Origin: Polycladidibacter stylochi
Lineage (GTDB): Bacteria; Pseudomonadota; Alphaproteobacteria; Rhizobiales; Stappiaceae
DNA length: 64,000 bases
NCBI RefSeq assembly: GCF_001562055.1
Contig: NZ_LLWE01000029.1
Span: 62,001-126,000, forward strand
Direction: 5' to 3'
Below the pieces are notes generated by a model that was not told the origin of the DNA, did no database searches, and was given only the letters and a program-made list of their open reading frames with translations. Each line of letters begins with the position of its first letter. Position 1 is the stretch's first letter. The position numbers were made by a program, and so were the translations under genes. Of this stretch, positions 18,243-26,846 are shown in pieces.

Positions 18243-18330
18243 CTCGCTTTATAAACAAGCATCAAGTTTACCGGCGAAATGGCTTAAGTCGCTGTCGAGT
18301 AAACACAGCGATTGACAACACTAATTAATA

Positions 18331-18516
18331 TTAGGCTGAATGCTCGTTTGAGTTATTTTGTGCGTACATCCGGCTAGGAAAAACTTGAATGCTCTCACCT
18401 GTTGAAAGCTTAATGGTTGCCGTTTCAACGCCTCTAGCTATGTATTGGCGAAGCTGCTTTCGGCCTAAAGGATCGTTCAATACCCTGTCGGCCATTTTGG
18501 AGCGTAAAGCGCGCAT
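18331..18516 (-). CDS. Small basic protein, hypothetical
   Basis: A 61-residue ORF starting MRALRSKMADRVLND, with no recognised family. The start at 18516 has AAGGG about 8 bases upstream; an earlier ATG at 18534 would add six residues but has a weaker site. The middle (RQYIARGVETATIKLSTGE) could form one helix and a beta hairpin. It stands alone between ilvD and the unknown membrane protein on the same strand. Coding status is likely but unproven. Confidence 0.5.
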   Translation of the reverse strand: MRALRSKMADRVLNDPLGRKQLRQYIARGVETATIKLSTGESIQVFPSRMYAQNNSNEHSA

Positions 18517-18658
18517 TGAATCACCCTTTCCCATTGGTTATTTAGGATAAGTGAAAATAGTTAGGAATTCAACAACGCCCCACATTATGCACAGAGCCGT
18601 GTTCCATAGATTATCTCACCCATTTTAATAGGGGTTGATAATTATGGGTCAATTTTGA

Positions 18659-18691
18659 GTGCTGAGGTTGCATTACTAACAACCTCAACAC
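18659..18691 (-). terminator. Hairpin after ilvD
   Basis: A 12-bp stem with one mismatch (18659-18670 with 18680-18691) and a 9-base loop lies 14 bases past the ilvD stop. There is no T-tract, so it may be a Rho-dependent end or a 3' stabiliser. Confidence 0.5.
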
Positions 18692-18704
18692 TTTCCTGAT
18701 TTGG

Positions 18705-20552
18705 TTAGTCGACTTTACGTACAGCGCCCATAGAGGCACTGGTTGTCAATTTGGCATAGGCTTTAAGCGCTGATGAAACTTTACGTTTGCGCTGTTCTAC
18801 AGGCCTCCATGCATTGTCGCCTTTGGCTTCCATATCTTTGCGTCGCTGCGCCAAAACTTCGTCGGAAACCGCAATATCAATTTTGCGGTTTGGAATGTCA
18901 ATGTGAATAATATCGCCTTCTTCAATCAAGCCGATATTGCCTCCTTCGGCAGCTTCTGGTGAAACGTGCCCAATGGACAGACCAGAAGATCCCCCAGAAA
19001 AACGGCCATCGGTAATCAAAGCGCATGTCTTACCAAGCCCTTTAGATTTTAAATAGCTTGTTGGGTAAAGCATTTCTTGCATGCCGGGGCCTCCGCGAGG
19101 GCCTTCATAACGGATCAGAACGATATCGCCTTCTTTCACCTTGCCTGTGAGAATGGCACTGACGGAGCTGTCTTGGGATTCAAAAACCCGTGCTGGCCCT
19201 GAGAATTTAAGAATACTCTCATCCACCCCTGCGGTTTTCACAATACAACCATCTTGGGCTAAGTTGCCAAAGAGTACCGCTAAGCCACCATCTTGCGAGA
19301 AGGCATGCTCTTTTGAGCGAATGACGCCATTTTCGCGGTCGCTATCAACACCTTCAGCATAGCGAGAGGATTGCGAGAAGGCTTCTTGTGTTGGGACACC
19401 TCCTGGAGCTGCAGAAAAGAACTCATAAACTGCGCTATCATTGGTTCGTTTTACATCCCATAGGTCCAGCGCCGCTTTCATGTTTTCTGCATGAACGACA
19501 TTCACTGTATTATCCACTAAACCAGCGCGATCCAACTCACCCAATATACCCATAATTCCGCCAGCGCGGTGCACATCTTCCATGTGTACCGTCTCCAAGC
19601 TCGGCGAGACCTTACATAATACAGGCACTTTTCTCGACAGACGATCAATATCTGCCATGGTGAAATCGACTTCACCTTCTTGTGCTGCTGCTAAAAGGTG
19701 CAACACAGTATTGGTAGAGCCACCCATGGCAATATCCATGGTCATGGCATTACAAAAAGCTTCTCTCGTTGCCACATTGCGTGGCAAAACGCTGACATCA
19801 TCATTCTCGTAGTAACGGCGACAGAGATCGACAATCAAGCGGCCAGCTTGCAAGAATAGCTTTTTACGATCTGAATGGGTCGCCAAAGTGGAGCCATTGC
19901 CAGGTAACGAGAGGCCCAGCGCCTCAGTCAGACAGTTCATTGAATTTGCTGTAAACATGCCAGAGCAAGAACCACATGTGGGGCATGCGCTACGTTCAAT
20001 AGACTGCACGTCTTCATCCGAATAGCTGTCATCTGCTGCTGCTACCATAGCATCCACAAGGTCAAGCTTACGCGCTTCGCCATTGGCAAGTACCACCTTG
20101 CCCGCTTCCATTGGTCCACCCGAGACAAATACTGCCGGTATATTCAGGCGAAGGGCCGCCATAAGCATACCTGGGGTAATTTTATCGCAGTTAGAAATGC
20201 AGACCAATGCATCGGCGCAATGGGCATTGGCCATATACTCAACACTATCGGCGATCAATTCGCGTGATGGCAATGAATAGAGCATGCCATCATGCCCCAT
20301 GGCAATGCCGTCATCGACAGCGATGGTGTTGAATTCCTTTGCAATACCACCTGCTGCTTCAATTTCACGAGCCACAAGTTGGCCGAGATCTTTTAAATGA
20401 ACATGGCCTGGGACGAACTGGGTAAATGAGTTAACAACAGCAATAATCGGTTTGCCGAAGTCACCCTCTTTAACACCGGTTGCGCGCCAAAGGCCGCGGG
20501 CACCAGCCATATTGCGACCATGTGTGGATGTTCGCGAGCGATAGTTTGGCAT
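18705..20552 (-). CDS. ilvD: Dihydroxy-acid dehydratase
   Basis: A 615-residue [4Fe-4S] dehydratase that makes 2-ketoisovalerate and 2-keto-3-methylvalerate for branched amino acids. It follows the long E. coli-type form from its first residues (MPNYRS...[10 protein letters not shown]) and shows the cluster and active-site segments [21 protein letters not shown] and a C-terminal [14 protein letters not shown]. The ATG at 20552 is chosen because it follows GAGG; an in-frame TTG at 20564 lies over that site. A long leader separates it from thiC upstream, so it has its own promoter. Confidence 0.96.
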   Translation of the reverse strand: MPNYRSRTSTHGRNMAGARGLWRATGVKEGDFGKPIIAVVNSFTQFVPGHVHLKDLGQLVAREIEAAGGIAKEFNTIAVDDGIAMGHDGMLYSLPSRELIADSVEYMANAHCADALVCISNCDKITPGMLMAALRLNIPAVFVSGGPMEAGKVVLANGEARKLDLVDAMVAAADDSYSDEDVQSIERSACPTCGSCSGMFTANSMNCLTEALGLSLPGNGSTLATHSDRKKLFLQAGRLIVDLCRRYYENDDVSVLPRNVATREAFCNAMTMDIAMGGSTNTVLHLLAAAQEGEVDFTMADIDRLSRKVPVLCKVSPSLETVHMEDVHRAGGIMGILGELDRAGLVDNTVNVVHAENMKAALDLWDVKRTNDSAVYEFFSAAPGGVPTQEAFSQSSRYAEGVDSDRENGVIRSKEHAFSQDGGLAVLFGNLAQDGCIVKTAGVDESILKFSGPARVFESQDSSVSAILTGKVKEGDIVLIRYEGPRGGPGMQEMLYPTSYLKSKGLGKTCALITDGRFSGGSSGLSIGHVSPEAAEGGNIGLIEEGDIIHIDIPNRKIDIAVSDEVLAQRRKDMEAKGDNAWRPVEQRKRKVSSALKAYAKLTTSASMGAVRKVD

Positions 20553-20611
20553 TGCATTCCTCAAGGATTGGCGAAGTTTAAATTCTTGGTTTTAACAGCT
20601 CTATACGCCAT

Positions 20612-20659
20612 AGCGTACCAAGCAGTACGCTTATAAAACATAACATAGCCATTTGGCAA
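20612..20659 (-). promoter_or_regulatory. Predicted ilvD promoter with an overlapping inverted repeat
   Basis: On the minus strand TTGCCA (20654-20659) and TTATAA (20631-20636) are spaced by 17 bases, about 80 bases before the ilvD start. The inverted repeat AGCGTAC/GTACGCT (20612-20618 and 20625-20631) falls at the transcription start and could be an operator or the first hairpin of the transcript. Confidence 0.45.
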
Positions 20660-20877
20660 GAAAATTACGCAAAGCCTTTATTTTCAGTAATGAAGATATT
20701 AAATGCCTGCATTCCACCTAATAATTGCACAGTATACTGACGTATTGAATACGTTATAAGCGCTGTTGAATTTGAAAAAACTATTGAGGGGCGTATCAGC
20801 TCAGATTTGATTAATAATAGCCGACTGAAGCATGGTTTCGCCCCTAAGCAATGAGCATTCGTTATTTAATCTTAAAA
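20660..20877 (-). other. Upstream region of ilvD with a possible structured element
   Basis: Between the thiC terminator and the ilvD promoter lie about 220 bases without an ORF. AGGGGCG (20787-20793) pairs with CGCCCCT (20839-20845), enclosing 45 bases. In the minus direction the element is followed within about 10 bases by a run of six T, which would fit a small RNA with its own terminator, or chance. Nothing else is seen. Confidence 0.3.
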
Positions 20878-20909
20878 GCGGGAAGCCCGTCGTAGACCGG
20901 CCTCCCCGC
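20874..20909 (-). terminator. Rho-independent terminator after thiC
   Basis: A GC-rich stem (GCGGGGAG with CTTCCCGC, one G-U pair) at 20878-20909 starts 6 bases past the thiC stop and is followed on the minus strand by TTTT (20874-20877) and further AT-rich sequence. Confidence 0.75.
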
Positions 20910-20914
20910 AGTTC

Positions 20915-22729
<1,815 letters not shown>

Positions 22730-22837
22730 TTATTTATCGATAAAAGGCACCAAGTGAATATTGGCGGAAAGCAACAGAAAGGTATTCCGGTGATATGAAA
22801 CTGGAGATGCTGATAACTATTAATAAATTATGCCCTT

Positions 22838-22937
22838 TGCTTCCTACACCCGTATCAACTGGGCCAGGTTCGAAGGGTCGCGTTACCAAGCAAATGCTTC
22901 GTCGGCCTCTCAGTCTCCTCGGCGAGACTCCCCTGCA
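22838..22937 (-). ncRNA. TPP riboswitch (THI element)
   Basis: The minus strand carries the conserved parts in order: GGGGAGTC near the 5' end, CTGAGA, the GACCCTTCGAACCTG block, then CAGTTGATACGGGTGTAGGAA. These are the signature of the thiamine pyrophosphate aptamer. It ends about 120 bases before the thiC start. No clear terminator is seen in between, so control is more likely at translation or by an internal alternative fold. Confidence 0.95.
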
Positions 22938-22948
22938 TAGGTAATTTC

Positions 22949-22975
22949 ACTATATCTAATATATTAGCTTGTCAA
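22949..22975 (-). promoter_or_regulatory. Predicted thiC promoter
   Basis: On the minus strand a consensus -35 box TTGACA (22970-22975) precedes a TATAGT -10 candidate (22949-22954) with a short 15-base spacer. It lies just before the riboswitch. Confidence 0.4.
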
Positions 22976-23045
22976 GATGTAGATGATAAAGCCAGCAGCC
23001 TTGACTATAAAATCAACTTACGGCTGCATTTAAGCGCCAAGAAAC

Positions 23046-23813
23046 TCAACGCACTGGCAAACGAATGCCACCGTCAAGCCGGATGGTTTCGCCGTTCAAC
23101 ATTTCGTTTTCACATATACTTTGTACCAAATGAGCATAGTCTTCCCCCTGCCCCAATCGTTTAGGAAACAGCGCTTGGGCTTCTAGTGCGTCCTGTACTT
23201 CCTGAGGCATTGAGGTCAACATCTGTGTCACAAACAAACCCGGTGCTATGGTGTTAACGCGAATGCCATTACGCGCTAAGTCTCGCGCAACGGGCAAGGT
23301 CAGGCCAACAATACCATTCTTTGAAGCTGCATAAGCTGCTTGGCCCATTTGCCCCTCGAATGCTGCAATGGATGCGGTATTGATAATTACCCCACGTTCG
23401 CCCGTGGCATTGAGTGGGCTTTGCGCGCTCATGCGTGTCGCCACCAGCGCGATCATTCGAAATGTGCCCACCAGATTTATGTCGATGACCTTTTCAAAAA
23501 GCTCAAGTGAATGGGGTTCACCACGACTGGTGGTTTTAGCTGCTGGGGCAATACCCGCACAGTTGACCAAAATGTGTATGTCGCCATAGTGAGCTTGTAC
23601 TTGGTCAAGTGCTTTGGCGATGCTGTCTTTGCTGGTTACATCAACCCGATAAAATTTTGTATTTAGTTCTTCTGCCAGCTTGCTTCCGGCTTCTTCATTT
23701 AGATCGAAGATAACAGGATTTGCTCCTAATGATGCCAGGTGCCTGACTGTTGCAGCACCAAGGCCCGAAGCTCCTCCCGTAACGATTGAATTAAGGTTAC
23801 GATTAATATGCAT
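23046..23813 (-). CDS. SDR-family dehydrogenase, 3-hydroxyacyl-CoA dehydrogenase type 2-like
   Basis: A 255-residue short-chain dehydrogenase. It shows the NAD-binding TGGASGLG (12-19), NCAGIAP, catalytic Ser148 and YAASK (Tyr161, Lys165), and a C-terminal ETIRLDGGIRLPVR. The AFEGQMGQAAYAASKNGIVG segment is characteristic of the HSD10/type 2 3-hydroxyacyl-CoA dehydrogenases of fatty acid and branched-chain degradation. GGGGAGG lies before the ATG. It starts 42 bases after the cyclase gene on the same strand and may share its transcript, but its role there is unclear. Confidence 0.85.
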   Translation of the reverse strand: MHINRNLNSIVTGGASGLGAATVRHLASLGANPVIFDLNEEAGSKLAEELNTKFYRVDVTSKDSIAKALDQVQAHYGDIHILVNCAGIAPAAKTTSRGEPHSLELFEKVIDINLVGTFRMIALVATRMSAQSPLNATGERGVIINTASIAAFEGQMGQAAYAASKNGIVGLTLPVARDLARNGIRVNTIAPGLFVTQMLTSMPQEVQDALEAQALFPKRLGQGEDYAHLVQSICENEMLNGETIRLDGGIRLPVR

Positions 23814-23855
23814 TTACACCTCCCCACGTATACACTCGCAGTGTTATTTACCGAC

Positions 23856-25211
23856 TTAATGGTGCGAGCTTGTAATGGATATAAGGTCTACATATTCCTC
23901 GATTCCTGCAATATGACGAAGGTTTGAGTTTTGGAGTTTTATCTTTAGGCCTTGGGCTTGAGCCCTATGGTAAGTTGTCGTGTCCGTGAGGCCGGAAGCT
24001 CTACTAAATTTGGTTGCCGCCTCGTATTTTGCCGCCCGATTGACAGCATCTCCGATCACCGTGAATTCACGACGCTCATCAACACCTATTACACCTAATG
24101 CGACCGTTCCCACTGAGACGCCAACACCGATTTGAAAGGCACCCGGCCAACCTGCAGCTTGCAGCTCTTGTTGATTGCTATCTATTTTATTGATTAGATT
24201 TTGTGCCGCTAATAGGGCATCGGCACAACAGCTGTTTGATGGTGCTAGCGCACCGAATGTTGCCATAATTCCATCACCTAAAAATTTGTCAACGGCGCCA
24301 TTATGCGCTTTGATCACATCTAGGGACAACTGCTGGTAACAAGCGAGAACCCTCAAGATTTCCGTGGGAGACATATTTTTAGCAACTTTTGTAAAGCCCC
24401 TTATATCAACAAACATAACAGTAGCTTGGCGCTCTTGGGCATCGCCTGCTTGTAACTCTTGATCTGCTGATACAATGGATTTGGCAACTTCTTGAGGAAA
24501 GTAACGGCTCAAGTCATCAACTGCACTGTGCTCCTTAATTGCAAGTAGCATTATTCTACGGCTTCTTTGAAGTGCCAATGCCAAAATGAGTGAAACAGCA
24601 ATGATGATGATGAACTTATCCAGTTCAGCACCAACGAGGATTTTGTTGCTTGTTAAATACTCTATGTAGTTGCGGGTTATACGGTTCATACCGTCTTGGG
24701 TATACAGCACGTAAGCGACCAGAAAAGCCCAGGCACTTGCTGCAATACCACCAATAAACAGAAGAATCCTGGGGTCATATCGTAATGCCCTTAAGCTGAT
24801 GAATAAGAACACATAGGCCAATGTTGGTGCCTTTAAATAAAAGGCCGGATGCTGATTGTATTGCAGGTGAAACGAAAACAACAATCCCATAACCAAAGCA
24901 ATGTCTACCACTGCTGAAAGCAATACCATTACGAGTGAAAGGTGGCTTGTAAAGGAGTAGTAAAAACGAATTGATGTAAAAATAGCATAAAATCCCAGCG
25001 CAATAGGCACGTAATTAAAGCCCATTTCGCCTTCTGCTCTTGGTGCTATAAAATAGAGACTTGAGAAAAAAATTAGAACAAGCAACTGAACTAGGCTAAT
25101 GAGTTTTTCTGCTTGATTTTCTTCTGCGCGAACCTTCTCCTGTAATCTGATTGGTAACTGCTCTATGGTGCAAGCAGGCCCTGTGAAGAGCTCTTTAAGC
25201 CCTGCTCGCAT
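23856..25211 (-). CDS. Membrane-bound class III adenylate/guanylate cyclase
   Basis: A 451-residue protein: about six transmembrane helices (roughly 37-230) and a C-terminal class III cyclase domain (about 260-420). Metal-binding Asp residues lie in FVDIRGF (Asp269) and KFLGDGIM (Asp313). The transition-state site reads GDAVNRAAK: the Asn is present but the usual Arg is Lys, as in some rhizobial cyclases. GGGAGG before the ATG at 25211 sets this start; an in-frame TTG at 25280 lacks a site. It lies downstream of the MBL hydrolase, the cyclic-nucleotide-binding protein and the ABC protein on the same strand, suggesting one signalling unit. The product (cAMP or cGMP) is not certain. Confidence 0.88.
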   Translation of the reverse strand: MRAGLKELFTGPACTIEQLPIRLQEKVRAEENQAEKLISLVQLLVLIFFSSLYFIAPRAEGEMGFNYVPIALGFYAIFTSIRFYYSFTSHLSLVMVLLSAVVDIALVMGLLFSFHLQYNQHPAFYLKAPTLAYVFLFISLRALRYDPRILLFIGGIAASAWAFLVAYVLYTQDGMNRITRNYIEYLTSNKILVGAELDKFIIIIAVSLILALALQRSRRIMLLAIKEHSAVDDLSRYFPQEVAKSIVSADQELQAGDAQERQATVMFVDIRGFTKVAKNMSPTEILRVLACYQQLSLDVIKAHNGAVDKFLGDGIMATFGALAPSNSCCADALLAAQNLINKIDSNQQELQAAGWPGAFQIGVGVSVGTVALGVIGVDERREFTVIGDAVNRAAKYEAATKFSRASGLTDTTTYHRAQAQGLKIKLQNSNLRHIAGIEEYVDLISITSSHH

Positions 25212-25518
25212 ATGGCCCTCCCGCCAAATATTCGTGATTATTTTTTGCGGTGCGCACTTACTATCTTTTTTAGAGAACAAAGCAATGACCCGTACACATA
25301 AGATGCTGTTCTTTTCAGCTCGTTGCGGCAGTTTGAGTGCAACTCAGTTTTGCATCTGGTTGAGTTATCAGAACTTTTTGGTGCTTGTTTTAGCTTTGGC
25401 TTGTAATACCCTTAGATAGACAAATTACTCGTATCAGCTAAAAAAGCCACTATTGTCTAAGTCTACATGTGTTAGGTGAAAGTTCTTTCGGTCATTTAAG
25501 TGTGTATTTAATCAAATT
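25212..25518 (-). other. Spacer between the MBL hydrolase and the cyclase
   Basis: About 307 bases without a supported gene. A minus-strand run of six T follows AGTGGC near 25440-25450, but I see no convincing stem, and no clear promoter. It could hold a separate promoter for the cyclase. Confidence 0.3.
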
Positions 25519-26340
25519 TTATAAATATATAATCTGACCGTCGTAGGCCATCAGCGCTCCACCATGCAAGTTACGTGCTTGATGTGCAATTGCATCCAGT
25601 TCATCATCAGTTCTTTTAGGGTCATGATGAAACAAAACCGGTGTTGCGACTTTTGCTTTTAAAGCCAAGTCGATTGACTGTTGCCATGATGAATGGCCAT
25701 AGCCTTTAAACCTTGGCAGTTCTTCGTCACAATACATGGCATCATGTAACATGATGTCTACACCCGAGACGAATTTCTCAATAGCCCTATCAATATGGGC
25801 TACGCCCATTTCGTGGTCGGTGATAACAGCGATGCTTTTAGCGTTATAAGTAATTCGATAGCCACAAGCTCCATCTGGATGATTAAGAGCTTGAGTTTCA
25901 ATCGTCAGACCACTGTCTTTCACCCATTTGTGCCCTGGCTCAAAATGCTTAAAAGATACACCTGTTAGCTTATTAGCTGTAACAGGAAAAATAGGCGGTG
26001 ACATAATCCGGCAAATTGTAGCTCGCAACTCTTCGTCTGAGGAGAGATTACCAGCGTAAAAGTCGACTTGGCAATCAGGCGCGTAAGCTGGAGCAAAAAA
26101 CGGTAGCCCACAGATATGATCGAGATGTGTATGCGTTAAAAAGTAATCATAGTGTTTTTGATCAAGTTTAGACAGGCTAAGGCCGAGCTTTCGTGCACCA
26201 GAGCCACAGTCAATGAGTATACGTTCATTTGCAGCAACTATTTCAAGCGCGATTGTCTCCCCGCCGTATCTCGCCATCTGCGGACCCGATACAGGTGTTG
26301 AGCCTCTCGTACCCCATAGTTTTACATAGAAATCACTCAC
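25519..26340 (-). CDS. Metallo-beta-lactamase-fold hydrolase
   Basis: A 273-residue MBL-fold protein. It has the opening strand motif LWGTRGSTPVSG, the metal site HTHLDH (70-75), and later candidate ligands in NHPDG (His154), TDHEMG, MLHDAMY (Asp200), GHSSW (His216) and FHHDPKRTDDEL (His238-239). This layout fits RNase Z/phosphodiesterase-like MBL enzymes rather than true beta-lactamases. Because it sits between a cyclic-nucleotide-binding gene and a nucleotide cyclase, cyclic nucleotide hydrolysis is a reasonable inference but not shown. The GTG start follows GGGGGGAAG. No signal peptide is seen. Confidence 0.83.
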   Translation of the reverse strand: MSDFYVKLWGTRGSTPVSGPQMARYGGETIALEIVAANERILIDCGSGARKLGLSLSKLDQKHYDYFLTHTHLDHICGLPFFAPAYAPDCQVDFYAGNLSSDEELRATICRIMSPPIFPVTANKLTGVSFKHFEPGHKWVKDSGLTIETQALNHPDGACGYRITYNAKSIAVITDHEMGVAHIDRAIEKFVSGVDIMLHDAMYCDEELPRFKGYGHSSWQQSIDLALKAKVATPVLFHHDPKRTDDELDAIAHQARNLHGGALMAYDGQIIYL

Positions 26341-26399
26341 GCTTCCCCCCTGAGTGCATTGATGTGCATGGGAGCAAAGCTATTGATACAAGGCTCATT

Positions 26400-26846
26400 T
26401 CACACCTTTGTTTCCGCCTTTAACGCTGCAAGTTCTCGTGTTGTCTGCTCAAGCCTGAATGCGATTTCTCGCATAATCTTGAAAGAAACGCCTGGAAATT
26501 CTTCTAATAGCTTTAAGAAATTGTCTTTAGATATTGCAAGGACTTTTGCCTCATTTGCAGCAACGAGCGTGGCAGTTCTTGGAATTTCACATAGGATGGC
26601 TATTTCCCCAAGTATATCGCCAGTGGTTGCCGTTATAACCCGTGTATCATCAACGTTCACGTCAATTTCACCTTGCAATATAACGAAAGCGCAGTCCCCT
26701 TCATCCCCTTGCAAGCAAAGCGTCTCACCTTTTGAAAGCTCTATACACTCAGAAATATAGGCCAATAGCTTAAGTTTTTTCTCGTCCAGGCTCTTAAAAA
26801 AACTCACCTTTTTCAAAGCGGCCATTTCATATTCAATTGTCATCAT
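26400..26846 (-). CDS. Cyclic nucleotide-binding domain protein
   Basis: A 148-residue protein made of a single cNMP-binding (CRP-type) domain without a DNA-binding helix-turn-helix. The phosphate-binding cassette reads GEIAILCEIPRTATLVA, with the conserved Glu and the Arg-Thr-Ala that hold the cyclic phosphate and ribose. Its start overlaps the end of the ABC gene by 14 bases (ATGATG, with GGAGG just before), so translation is coupled. It probably senses cyclic nucleotide and acts on a partner, most likely the ABC protein, by protein contact. An ATG nine bases further upstream contains the ribosome site and is less likely. Confidence 0.88.
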   Translation of the reverse strand: MMTIEYEMAALKKVSFFKSLDEKKLKLLAYISECIELSKGETLCLQGDEGDCAFVILQGEIDVNVDDTRVITATTGDILGEIAILCEIPRTATLVAANEAKVLAISKDNFLKLLEEFPGVSFKIMREIAFRLEQTTRELAALKAETKV

